From Aphelenchoides besseyi (taxonomy: Eukaryota; Nematoda; Chromadorea; Rhabditida; Aphelenchoididae): a stretch of 64,000 nucleotides of DNA. Below the pieces are notes generated by a model. It saw only the letters and a program-made list of their open reading frames with translations. It searched no databases and was not told the DNA's origin. Positions 12,715 to 25,633 of this stretch are shown one piece after another (positions within the stretch are counted from its first letter, which is position 1; the number at the start of each line of letters is the position of its first letter). The position numbers were made by a program, and so were the translations under genes. Location: positions 8,618,001 to 8,682,000 of the forward strand of contig JAMPIQ010000002.1 in the NCBI GenBank assembly GCA_024699855.1, written 5' to 3'.

Positions 12715-15700
12715 ATGCCTACGCGCCATTTTGCTTATCAGTTACGGAATTTTTTTCAGGGAGTCGCTCTCTTTGTCGTTTTTCAATTGTTCTTACGAAC
12801 CAATCACCAATACTCTATTTCGATTCCAAACGATGTGTTTCCGAAAGAGATACGAAAGTCACAGGATCAAAATGTTGAGAACGTGCATCGAGAACCGTTT
12901 GATAAAATCAACGTAGTCGAAATAGACAACGCAAAAGAGTCGTTGAATATCGAGAATTTAAAAGCAGCTGAAGGTAGAAACTAACACTCTTGCACTCTAG
13001 TCTCTTTTCAGATCCCATCAAAAAAGAGGCCGCTGGCGATGATACGGAAGAGAAATTGAATGAAGAGAACAATGTCAATAAGCAAAATGACGTCTCGGGG
13101 AACTTGGAAAAGAAATCGGAACAAAAAAGTAATCAAAAAACATCTAAATTAGTTAGAGGAATTTTCAGATAAACTCTTAAGAGATCCAAAAAGTTCACAA
13201 GGCGACGGTAAAACACAAAGTCGAGGTTTTGTTCCAATTGTCATTTCAGTTCTTTTTCAACCCGATGAAGCTGAAGCAAAGAAGGGAATTGCAGAGGACA
13301 TACTTAACGATGAGAACGTCGATGCACAACAAGTGAATGAACAAGTACCTAATGAAGAGACTCACGATCTTTTCGTTTTCCCGGACGAAAACGAAGATGC
13401 GGACATTTACGATCTCGACTACTCGAAGTCACATCCTTTCGAAAATCAATGTCGATATCCGGTGTCTAAACGAGGTCAATTTAGTCGATTTCGTATTTTA
13501 TGTTAGGATTTTAGATGAAGCTGATCTTACAAAGAATGTTCGTCACTACCGTCGTGTTCATTGCAACTCACTTGACAATCAAACCATTCCGATGATCAGT
13601 CAGCTACCAAACGGTGAGATTTTGGTCGGTGTTCCACATCGAGCGAAGTTCCGATCGGGCATCAAATGTCGGGGTCGTGAACTGAGTGGAACGCTCCGTA
13701 AACACAAACGAAAGTTACTCGAAGTTGGAGATTGGTTTGAGGTCTAATGGTCAAATGTAGCGCTTTGTTGTATACATTTTATTTGCAGATTCCACAGGAT
13801 CGACGTGTTTTCATCAACAAAGACCAATTTCTGGTTAAATGTACGGACAGCTCCGGAAAAGGTTAGTTGGATTATATATCAGAAAGATGAAGATATTTTA
13901 GTCTTGTTAACTGATGTCTACACTTCTCTATCAGATAAACCTCGATTGAAACCTTCAATCGTCGAGAATGAAGACAAGTACAATATCGGTGAGAACATGA
14001 TTGCAGTCTTAGAAACTTTAAATATTTTCAGAAATTTTTGTAATCGACTCCACAGCCAGAAATCAATTCTTTCGTCACATGCCTTTGACCATGAAGTTCA
14101 TGCGCAAAAAGGACTTCAAATTTCTGGCCGGTCACACCAAAGTGAGTTCTTACTCTTTCAAATTTCGTGGGATACGATAGCGAAATTGTTTTTATTTGAG
14201 AACGGAAATTAAGAAAGTGGAACGACAGCTAATCCCTGTCGTCGATCATAAATCCGGCAAATTGGTCTCTTTGCTTAAAGACTGATAAATTCCCTGTTAA
14301 TCGATGTTTTCCGTCTTTTCGTTTATCGCATTAAGAATTGTAAACAGGTATTAAAGAAAAGGGAATGTAAAAATCACATTTTCGGATTATCGCTTTCGAT
14401 TTGAAACTTCAAATATACGGTCGTTAATCTTGGAAATTATGTGCCCTTCAAAAACCTTAAAAGGTCAACAAACGATCATTGATCGAAATTTGTGTTGAAA
14501 CAAAACTTTAGGTTGGAGACAACTCAGCAATTAATCTGCTTCCGCTTCTTTCTGGAAAAGTCTACGACACATCGAAGAGAGGAATGGTCGATTTGGTACG
14601 CGATGATATGGTTATAACCAAAAAGATGTTGAGCGAAGATTTCTGGAAATACTCGGACATGTTAATTCAAATTGCACGTGGTAATTGTAAACTGTGTTTT
14701 ATCGAAATGAAAGTTTATTGCAGATGCTGGATGTGCAACACTCTGGAATGACGATATCGCGAGTATTGGCTTCGGATTGTTCAATTACTATGCCTTTCCT
14801 GGTTTCGTGAATCCACCAGCCGATTTCTACTACCGGTATGTTGACAATATCACAACAAAAAACGATGCTATAGACCATATTACACGTACTTATATTCAAA
14901 ATTAAAAGCCGGTTCATCGTGTGTTAACGGTGAATTTGTGGTTCCAAGGTACATTCAAATTTGGGAACGATTTGCTCGTCGTTTTGCTAAAGAATGTCAT
15001 GTAAGCTCTTTATTTGATATCATAATAAGAAGTTTAGTTTTCATTCAACTTCATGACCGGTCTGACACACGCAAGTTCATCGAATCTTGAGCTCTACGAC
15101 CAAGATCTTTCTGCTTCGTTGGATCGAATGGATCGTGATGGAGTATTGGACAATTCGTTTGTGTTTATTATAGGCGATCATGGCCAAAGAATTGTAAATT
15201 AGGATACGATTTGCATCTTATAACAAAATTTTTCAGTCGACAATCCAAAAAACTTACACGGGACGAATCGAAGAACGAATGCCATTGGTTTCAATTTTTG
15301 CTCCAAAGAAGTTTCGAGAGAAATATCCCGAGAAGATGCAGCAGTTGGAAGTAAATCAAGTAAGTTAAATTGTTTTTTATTGTATTTTCCTGTTTAGAAT
15401 CGTCTGACAAGCAATTTTGATTTACACGAGACCTTACGGGAAATCATGCAGTTGAGTAATGAGGGTCGCGAACCGGTCGGACGCTCTGTTTTTGGTTCGA
15501 TTCCAACGGATAGAGACTGCAAAGATGCTCGAATACCGATCAACTTCTGTATGTGTCAAGACAAAGCAGATGGAAATATTCTCAACGACCAGGAAAAGGT
15601 GATTAGTCAAAAGTCGAGAAAACTGAAAAATTTTTCTTTGTCGTGATTCAGAAGCCAAAATTTGCGCGGGTTTTGTCATCCTCGACAAATTACGTAGCTT

Positions 15701-16595
15701 TCCAAATGTTCTTAATCGAATTGATTACGTCCAAGGTGGATAAATGAACAAAATCTAAAGGTGTGAATTCTTCTCGACTGTTTCCTTAATTGCACTTTAC
15801 GGATTTTAGCGGATTAGCCGAACTTTTCGTTTTGTTAAACGTCTTAACCCACAAAAGAAGAGGATTTTCAATTCTTTGATTTGAGTTGTACTTCCTTGCT
15901 GTAATCAAGAATTAACGATCATTTCGCAAGAGATTTGAATATCATACGAACAAGTGGTGGGCTTTTAAGTCGCAGTTCTGCCCAAAATGGGATTGAATTT
16001 CTGTTTATCCGTGTGATTTTGTTAGGGGACTTAATTCAAGTCGACATTCCTTCTTCGATCTTTAATCATATGTTCGGATTAAGTCGTCATACCGTAAGCT
16101 TCGACAATTAGGATGTTTCAGTCGACGATTGTTAATTGGTGTCGGCGCTTAATTTCACACACGATTATTGGTGGTTATAATCGGCTCTTGTTTCAGGAAG
16201 ACATATTTGATGTTTTGAAGTCGGAAGTTGAAAGCTTTTTTGCTGAAACCACGTGCATCAAATCGCATACGATTACCAAACCGGACACATACACTCCGTA
16301 CACAATCTCTGTGATGTCACGTATTGGAATTCGGTACCTGTCCGAATGGCGTACTTATTTGCAAAAACACGAAGAACCAAAACTCGAGAATCACGAGCTT
16401 TTTGATATTGAGTTTACACCAACAATTGAAATCAGAACCTCAAAGGACAAGGTAGTTCAATTAGAACTTCGGACGCGTGTATTTTGGGATCAAGTTCATC
16501 AACGTGGTCGTCTAACTGCCACTCCACTAATCACAAACAACCCTTGCGGCGGAATCAGACTCTTGGAGGATGTTTGCCGTTGCAATGAAATTTAA
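12715..16595 (+). CDS. DUF229 family protein (alkaline-phosphatase/sulfatase fold), type II membrane
   Basis: Starts MPTRHFAYQLRNFF with one hydrophobic segment (GVALFVVFQLFL), so a signal anchor with a lumenal or extracellular body. A charged linker follows, then the DUF229 domain: FVIDSTARNQFFRHMPLT, VGDNSAINLLPLLSG, FNYYAFPGF, FSFNFMTGLTHASS, the metal-site motif IIGDHGQR, and RMPLVSIFAPKKF. About fourteen short exons join in frame. Two introns are long, about 14141-14512 and 15737-16197. The last exon gives the Cys-rich end (NNPCGGIRLLEDVCRC) that closes DUF229 proteins. These proteins resemble phosphatases/sulfatases and are abundant in nematodes; substrates are unknown. A paralogue lies at 45265-47868 on the other strand. 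Splicing to the final exon across the 460-base intron is inferred. Confidence 0.75.
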
Positions 16596-17715
16596 CTTAC
16601 TAGTTTTTTTCTCAGCAGTTTCTTGCCGTCTACTCGAAATTACTTTATGGATATTTTTGTTGTAATGCGCCAAAGCTCGGGTATTTTTTTCGTTTGCTCA
16701 TTCGAAATGGCGGTGTATTTCGGTAATAAACTCATTAGGAACTCTGTCTGTTATGTCGATCCCAGCGAATCACCACAAAACTATGCAGAAAGTTCAGAAA
16801 CACGGTCAAGTAATTGATTCGTTTAACACGATGGGTAAGGTTAAAAATCAACGAACTGAAGTGAAAATCAAATTAAATTTCTTACCGTTCGCGGAAACAA
16901 CCACTAACGTTGTGCTTAATTTGCGTTAAAATCCTCAGTCTAGTCGATTCTTTTGACCTTTTAATATCGGCAAGTAGCTACGTGAACATGGGTAGTCGGT
17001 TAAGATGATTATTTGTTGTAACATACGAACTTAAAACTTAAAGATCACTCTCGAAAGACTTAGCAGCTTTAATTCTCGTTATCTCGGGAGTAAACGAGTG
17101 ACGCGCAAGATCCCTTAACTACGGTAATAAATAGCTAAATGACCAACAATCAATTGGACTATAGAAAAGCTGAATAGAAACAAAATCTTTTTACACACCC
17201 TCAACCGATTCATTTGAGGGTGGAAACTTCTAATTAACCGCTTGTCCGGACGTCAATGTTTTTGACGTAAGTAACAAAATGGTTCCAATTAATATTTTTA
17301 GAAATAGTATTCAAAGAAACAGAAGTGTTTACGCGATTTGCTGAAGATAATGATCATACTGTTAAGCATAATGAACTTTAATGCTTTGATTGACCGTACT
17401 TTTGTTAAATCCTGAAATTCTGTTCACTATTTTAAATTCTGGTTTTTGCTATTGACATTCAAGGAAGCAAGCTTGTCGCTTCAGGTGTCTATTTTGCTTG
17501 ACCTTCGTGTCTAATCCGTTTCAAACACCACGTCCCGTTTATTGTCGATTGGTTTCGCGTGCCATAAACCAGGAAGTTCAATGAAGGCGTTTCTTTTTAT
17601 GAGATTATAGTGAATACGATTTATTGCACAGTTCCGATTAAATGACATGCGATGTCACAAAACAAAATGAGAAAGGAGGTGAATTGGTCATGAGTAAAAG
17701 AGATAGGAAAAGAAG
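16596..17715. other. Intergenic between DUF229 and a zinc-finger gene
   Basis: No convincing exon. Short open stretches near 16623-16817 lack splice partners and domain features. The interval contains the 3' flanks of two converging genes. Confidence 0.4.
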
Positions 17716-18467
17716 TTAAAAACGATTGAATGCAGTGAGCGAATTGAAATTCAACAGCGCTTGTTGTAATCCAACGTTTGATTGTGGCAGAGTTGTGCAT
17801 CCAATGGCTAACGGATAGGTAGCCATTGGAGTGGGAAGTTGTTGTTGATGTAAATTGGGATGTTGAGTCGGTGGTTGTTTACGTGGTCGGCCACTTGAAC
17901 GCGAGAAACGAGCCTTCCACAATTCTTCCAACGCTTCAGAAGACGTCACGTGCACTGCCAAATGTTTTTTGAGGTTTCCTTTGAGTCGACACGTTTTAGA
18001 GCAAAATGGGCAGACAAAAGGAGTCGATTGTTGATGAAGAGATCGATGCTGAAAAGAGAACAATCAGAAAATTGTAAAGCACACTATTTTCTTACCTCGA
18101 ACAAATTCGACTTAAAGCGAAAACGTTTCAAACACTCCGGACATTGGTGTGGACGACGATCGTCTTCGAGACTTCCGTCCATCGACGAGGTTGACGGTGA
18201 GATCGTTCCAGTGGAGGTAGTTGGTGAAAGAGGTGATGGAGTTGACGTGACATGAGGCTCACTGATTGGCACAACTGATTGAGTGTTCAACGTTTGAGGC
18301 ATATCAACAAGTGGACCGTTCAATTGAGCAAGATGTTCATTGAGCATATGAAGTAGCATATTTGATGCAGTAGCTAACTCCTTGAGTTTAAGTTCTTCGA
18401 TCAACGCCGACGACTGTTGAGCGGGTTGTGGAAGAAGAAGTGAGGTCGAAGAAAAGTCGAAACACAT
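17716..18467 (-). CDS. C2H2 zinc-finger protein with two fingers
   Basis: Two exons, start at 18467, intron at about 18048-18097, stop at 17716. A Ser/Thr/Pro-rich N-terminal half carries an amphipathic helix (SALIEELKLKELATA). It is followed by two C2H2 fingers, C-x2-C...H-x4-H in HQCPECLKRF and FVCPFCSKTC, joined across the splice site. Right after them comes an arginine-rich SGRPRKQP stretch resembling an AT-hook, then a Gln/Pro/Leu tail. It is most likely a sequence-specific DNA-binding transcription factor. I cannot place it in a named family. About 7 kb of gene-free DNA lies upstream, as is common for developmentally regulated transcription factors. Confidence 0.7.
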
Positions 18468-21400
18468 TTTGTCAAAATTCTAAACGTTGAATTTAAATAT
18501 TGAAAAAGACAGCATACACGAAAAGTTGTATCACGACTTGAAGGCGTGTAAAAGAAAAAGTACAGTAGGAAGAAAACAGACAGCGTATAAAAGAGCACTG
18601 TACTCCTTGAGAACATTATAAGCGAATGCGAAAATTCGGGAGCTTGAATTCCAAAGCTACCGCTCATCAACACGTGTTGAAATTGAACTGAATTAATGTT
18701 TGGGAAAACCCCGACCAGTGGACGAGAAGGCGTGTCCAGATGTCAAAACCAGAAGATTTTTGATCACAAATCTCGCAACAAAACTAAATTATCGTGTTTT
18801 GCCACCGAAGTTTCATGGTCGAGAGAATGGGCGGAGTTTGACTGTTCTTTCAACGTTCCGAGCAAACAGAAAGGCGGGACTGAGGCCGTCGAAAACAAGA
18901 AACACCAAGTGGTCTTTTCACAAAATGTTTCCGGGTCCAAGAACAATGCGGGATTACAATTATCAGCTACGAGTGCGTGAGTACTCGGCACTCTACGACG
19001 TTTGATCGGCTTATGACCGAGTGGAAATGTTCTAATTCGTGGATTATGTAAATCAAGAAACAAGCAGTCATAAGAGAAATATGTTCCGTATCTACACACC
19101 AATTGTATCTGATTACGCGCACGACATCGCGAATCATTGTTGGGAAATGATGCAACAGATTTTGGAAGTTTTGCATTCGAATGGTTTGGAGGAACAACGA
19201 CGAGAGTTCTCAGAATTTAAATCCGAGAAACAAAATCTCCGTCAAACAAATTCTGTTATTGTGGCGAAAGAGTAACTTCGAAGAAGACTTAAAGTCATGA
19301 ACAATTGTACTCCTCAAGTCGTACAGCTTTTCAATTCAACTATATCACGCATGCAAAGGATCAAAAAACACGGAACTAATAGTCCGACATTGCATGAGCT
19401 TTATTACTGGGCGGAAATCAAAACAAAATTCATTACAACGTGACAGTAACATGCACCCAATTGCTAGTCTATTCATTTGGTTTATTTCACTCCGGTAAAA
19501 AACTTATCAAACGATAGATTTGCGTGCGTAGCTTTATCGTCTGTCAGCCGTAATCAAGTTCCGGAACGGCACGGAAAATTGACTGCTAAGAAAACAATAA
19601 GTCCAATTGGCTCAAACAACAAGAAGTTAACAATTTATGTTATCTGATCTGTTGATATCAAATTGAATTCAAGAGTGGCAGGTAGTCACTTGAACTGCTT
19701 GATTAAGAACGAAGTCATACTGTCGCTTTCTTCGAAACTCATAATTAGGTTGTTGCAAGAGGAAAAAGAAACCCCAACTAATTTGTTGAGATTTCGAATC
19801 ACAACAAAGAAGAAGCCAAAAATAACCGCATTCATATAATAAACATCTTCCCATTTCCTGGATTTTTAAGTAATTCAATTCAACATTCAAACATCACAGA
19901 CTGGAGACTAACTGTCGTACTTTTCGAATCAATCAGTCACTCGTTTGCGTTTCTTGGGATCGTCTTTTTGACGGAAATTACACAGAAGTTCGCACACCAA
20001 AAACGATGCATCACCACTTCACCGATTGATCAACCGTTTGAATTGATGGAATGTTGGGAAGTTCAGCGGATCAAATGTTACGGTAGTTGAGAGTTCAGCT
20101 AGTTAGTCGATGTTCTGAGAAGCGGTGTGACGAAAGAATCCAATTTAGATAACCTAATAACTTGATTGCAGAAACAAATATCGAGCACCAGTTTGAGTTG
20201 TTGAAGTTGTTTGCTACTTGATTTTTCAAATTCAAACACAATTACAAAAAACAAACTGCCGAGGCTCAGAAATCAAAAATCCACTTATTCGGAAACAGGT
20301 GATAAATTTGATTTGTTTAAGTGCCGTGAACGTTTGAGGTCTTACGGTAATATTTTAACAGCGACAAAAGTACATCGGATAGTTTTATTCACAGATCATC
20401 TACTTCCGCGTTGATTGCAGAATTTGTTTTTGCAAATTAAGCAATTTTGCTACAAGACGTTCGTGTATTCAGCGATCACTGATAACAAGACTTTAAACTG
20501 ATTGAGTTCCTGCAGCGGAGTTAAGAAGATTAAACGCTGTTTTGAGCTTTTGGCTCTTCGTATTGTTGCTATTATCATTGGCGACTTGTCGATCGCTGCG
20601 TGTCGACCCCGCAACTTTGCGTATTTTCCATAAGTTGCATTTTTGATAGGATTGAGTTGCGGACGTGAAAACGCCCGAAATGGTTCATCGACTTGACACG
20701 TGTAACAAAACTCGGTAGTTGTTCGGACGTTTCAACGACTCTGTCAATTGGACATTGTCATACTAAGCAAGTTGCGTGCGAATGACAGACGTTTCTTTTG
20801 CAATACTGTAGGCCAAGACGTGAAAAACTTCACGTGCTTGGTTTGACAACGCGGAAGAGATTCCGGTTGAGTAAGGTCAGAGTGAACATTGGTTCGATAT
20901 AACAATCATGAGTTTGACGAGAAAGCACACAAAAATTCGTTTATGTTCTTCTATCGGCGCAACATTTGCCGTTTCGAAGTGCAAATTGTGTGTCCGGATG
21001 TTGTTTGGGGCAAAAGTTCCGCGTCTTCAACATTCGCTCGCAACTTTACATTTGGCCAAAAAGACGAAGTGCGGCGAAAGAAACGACACGAGAACGTCAG
21101 AGGCCAACAACTACTTCCGCATTTCTTTGGAGAAAAATCCTGAAGACAATTTCTTCCGGTCTTATTGCTCTTAACCTCCGTGTGTCTTTTCATTGAACGC
21201 GAATAAGAAGTACAACTGTTCGCAACGTGAAGACTTTGTTCCTCAAAGAGAACGTGCAGAAATTTGATTGGCACATTTCAAACGAAAATATTCTGCCGGA
21301 AACAATACAACTTCGAGGGTTTCTTGAAGCGTAAATCCAATGAACTACGTAAACCACATTGGAGATTAAAGTCGACATCAAATTTATGGTACAGATTTGT

Positions 21401-24400
21401 CTCTGGACGATAATCCTCGGACGAACGCTAATTGAAGTCGCGATTCGAATTCGACGGAACAGCGGTCTACGGTAGAGGAATTTGTTATCGAATACAATAA
21501 GGAAGGAGAGGATGAAACACTTGGAATGGTTGGCGGATTGTGATGATTAACGAAAACAATGTTATAAGCCTCTACGGTAGAGAATCGTAGTACATTATTT
21601 AATGTAAGTTGTGTTGTTAAGAAAGTGATGAACGTGATCGTAAAACCAATTCACCTGATTAACAGCAGCCATTAAACGTCGTTTGCGAATAAAGATCAAG
21701 TGAATTCGATCCACGAGCACGCGATAAAAACTATTTTTAGTTAAATTTCCAAAATCTCAACTTCCTGTCGACAACAATCGAGTAAAAAACAGAGGTCCCA
21801 GTGCATTCTTCCGAGCATTGCGTTTTCCAAACTTTTTTTGCAAGTTTTGATAATTAATTTTGGGCAGAAAAGCTCGAGCTCCGAGGATCATGTTTGCACA
21901 GAAGTTGAAATAAAACGAAATCTTAAATTGCAGCTGCACCACTTGGATACCAAGTTCTGAACAGCATTCGTGATCTAAATCGTGTTCTCCCAAACAATGC
22001 TCAGCAACATATTCGAGTTGTTCAAACAGTGAATTCCTGGCTTTTACCCACACATCATGCGTTTCAAATGAAATGATTTCCACACTCTCGACTATCTATA
22101 TTTGTCTAATTGATGAACTGGCTGTGTGCACTAGAGAGTTTTTAGTTAATTAGCCCAGTTGTGGTCTCGTCGTTGAGATCCGCATAATCAGAAGGCCGAC
22201 GGAAGTCGAGTTGAGCCTCCGTAATCAGAACGAAGAACCACAGATCGCGCGTGCCATACTAGAAACAATTGAAGGAAAGAGTAATTTGTTTTTGCCAAAT
22301 ACAGCAATCTAATAAAGGACATGGAATCGCATGAGTTCTTAGAAACAACATCAACTTCTTTGGCTCTGCACGTTCTTCGACCCGGAAGTTTATTGCAGAA
22401 CCCGGAAGTCCGTTAGTTCTTTTGGATTTCAAATTGAAATTTTTCTTGGCATCGCCGTTCTTTCAATTTCTACGTCTTTTCATTCGCTCAGCCGATTCAT
22501 CACGTTCTATGGTTTCCAATTGCGCCGCCAAAAAACACGTTCAGTTATCTACTCAGCATCCAATTTGTTTTGTGCTCCATGAACATCAAGAATTCGACCC
22601 GAACAACCACCCAATAAAATGAGTTCGAGCCATGATTTGATCAACCTTTTGATTGAGATGTTACTGCATCTGCGAGAACAGTTAACTACTCACTTTCAAA
22701 TTAACGCTCGCCATTGTGTCCATCATTGAAATGAAAACGGAAGCGGTTGTGATGTTAGATGAGAACTCCGTAAGCAACGTGACAATAACTCCACTATGAA
22801 AATCATTGCAAACTCGATAGCATCATTTAAAATCGAAGCAAATTGGTTCGCATTTAGAAGCGATGCTTAATTGGACCACGAACTTTCTCGTGTGTTTTGA
22901 TGTTTGCTACGAAATGTTTAAGTTGATCTTTTGACATTTCACACACCCGTTCGCTTTGATTTTCTCATTGCTGGGTACACAAGTTCACAAAACACAAAGC
23001 CAACCGTTATAGAATAGAAGTTAAAACGACGGTCGTATTATGAGGTTCTAAAGTACAATACGAGAGGGATAATAACATAACCTGTAGTCTAATATAATTC
23101 TTTAATGTTAAACCGTTAGACTTTTCGACTAATGTGTTTATCAAACGGAACTTATGCTCGATTTTACACACCAAGAATCAAGACAACCGATTGTCTCGTG
23201 AGAATAAGCTCGTATACGTGGAAATGGCAAGTTAGCTTTTAATTCAGAACAATAGACACTTGGACCCGAATTGTGGTAATTCCCCTGATAAATGCGAATA
23301 ACCCGAACCCGATGTTATGAGCTCTGTTGTTGTGATACCATCAATTTGTACGGTTCTATAGCTTTTAAGGCAACAGTGAGTGTTCTTTCGACTTGAAACG
23401 GTGAACAGACTTCTCAAACTTTCCACAGAGTCCCTAATAGTCAAGTTGGAAGAACACGCTAAAATGCAAAGTCGAGAGTCTCAGTTAAACCGAAAGCTTG
23501 TAATTCGTGGTTTGCGCGCAAAAGACGGTTAATTGAAATAATTTCTTGCTATTGCACTATCAAGAGAATGTGATCTCTGTAATAATTGTCAAAGCGGAAG
23601 TTGTGTGTAGACGATCACTGAAATCATCAAACGATCATCGCATCAACGACAAAACCTCGACTATCATGTGTTCTGATTGATTAAACGTTTAGTGATGGTT
23701 ACAGGAATTTAAAGCTGAAGTCAAGTTTTGCAAAATTTTCCGATAAACAAACGGAAAGATAAGATTGTTTGTACTTTAAACCAAACATTCGTGTTCCAAA
23801 AAGTGTGTCGCTACTAAAACACGGAACAAACTGACAAAAAGTTCGAACAAACTTTGAACTTCTTCGCACCAATCACGACGGGTAGTCGAATGATTTCAGT
23901 GAATCCACTAAGTGATTGATGTTACAGAATTACAACGCACAACTTTCCTAGAACCCTTTCTGAGGTGTAAATTTAGCAAGAGAGAAAAAGGCGGAAGTAA
24001 AACGCGATTCCCATTGCCGATCAATGACAGTGATTTTGTTTCGGTGTTTGATCGTTAAAGCAAATGGTCCCTATTTGCTTGCGTAACAAGCGATAGATAA
24101 GACCCGAATGTCGACGTACAGTTTTTAATTGTCGTTAATTTTGATGAACACAACCACTTCTGGTAACACTTTCATGCGACGGTGTGAAAACGTTCAATTC
24201 GAAAAACAATCTGCGAGTTGGATGCACTTTTACAACGAGTAGCATTAATCCAATGGATCGACAACAACAACTTTAGTTCCGTATTTCATTTTAGATTGCA
24301 ACGAACGCTAAAGGCGATTTCCCACTCACACAAATCTCATTTACTTTGCAAAGTCAAAACAGAATCCAATTGAACGTCACGAACCCATCGACTAATTTTC

Positions 24401-25633
24401 TTTTTCAAGAAAGTTATTTCAGGAAATGTCCGCAATCTTTGCTCTCAGTTGCTATACGGATAATCTTTCTGGGGTCTATTTATGCGAAGATTATATGTGC
24501 TCGGCAATTATGAGTGAAAGTTGAACAAAACAATTTTGGACATAAGCAGGAAGTTCAATGGAATCAAGTTCATCATCTCGTCAACGATCTTCTGCTATTT
24601 GCAGCTCAATAACGATAATCGTCATTTTGCTCCAGATAGATAGTTGACCTGATATTTACAACAATAAAACAATCAGTCAAAAACAAACTTCTGTTCTAGG
24701 TGATAAGCAGTCGAAGTTCAGTAGCTATCATGTTTGTTTATTTGCGGGTTACTGTCTAATTCGCTTCTAGGAATCGGAGTCTGTCAACGAAATGTTTTTT
24801 GTCATCAGCATTTACATTATTTCGTCAATGATTCGAAGAAAAATCACGGTCGGAAACACTCGTCTTTGCACACTCTTGATCGTCGCCAATTAATTCAGCC
24901 GTGCGTCTTAACGTATTACAGCGTTAGCAAATAAACACGGTGATTCCCAGAACGACAATCACTTCCTTCTTCAATTCTGACCTTTTAGCATCGTCAGGTG
25001 ATGGAACGAAAGAGACGACCACTCACGTTTTGATTCGAACGATAAGCAAACGGCGTTCGTCTCCACAGTGAAAACGAATGTCCGATGATGTTCGACAACG
25101 CACGATAAGCGTCGTGGTTTTGGGAACAACACAAGAGAACACGTCTATCAAATGCAAATACGTAAATAGTTTTCGTCGAATAAAAACGCGGAGGAATTCG
25201 ATGCTGATCAGCAACTAACTACACAGTTTTAAAAGTGCAAGTTGAACTTTCTGATTAACTGCTAAAGACACTACACTTTTCAGAAGATGCTTTCGGAGCC
25301 AAAATACCCGATCGTCTTCATAAACTAACCATTTTATGTTTTCTGACCGAATCTGATACGTGTATCAAAAACGATCAATATACAAAAGTTGCAAGTAATC
25401 AAATGCTCAATAATCAAATAAAACCCTCGTTATGAATCGTAAATTGGGGAAGTCTGCAGGAAGTTCGATGATAAGCCTTCTGCTGACGTTAGCATCGTAA
25501 AATGCCTTTGAATCGTAAAAATTGAACATTTAGAAAGAAAATTGACTGTAAAGTGCACTTTTAATTGCTCGAACTGTAGTATTAGTTTAACTGCCAAATT
25601 TACTCATATGAACAATTGCATACGTCAATGGTT
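18468..25633. other. Seven-kilobase gene-poor interval
   Basis: No exon chain or domain could be supported. Open stretches exist at 18696-19005 and 19039-19275 (plus; the second reads FRIYTPIVSDYAHD and ends in a charged helix), 20889-21174 (open in several frames) and 21757-22083 (minus, Cys-containing). Each lacks splice partners or homology that I recognise, so I leave them uncalled. The interval has recurring GGAAGT-type words, including two ACCCGGAAGT copies near 22380 and 22402 and GCAGGAAGTTC-type copies at about 24546 and 25454. It most likely holds regulatory DNA of the zinc-finger gene and the 3' flank of the MLT-10-like gene. Confidence 0.45.

Noticed and set aside
17085..17150. 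Words resembling 28S rRNA (GGGAGTAA, GTGACGCGCA, AAATGACC)
   Set aside because: Order and spacing do not match the rRNA, and flanking sequence shows no rRNA similarity; likely chance.
18696..19275. Two plus-strand open stretches (18696-19005, 19039-19275)
   Set aside because: No convincing junction between them and no recognised domain; left within the gene-poor interval.
20889..21274. Open frames on both strands
   Set aside because: Several frames are open at once in a G+C-richer patch, which points to composition and not to a gene.
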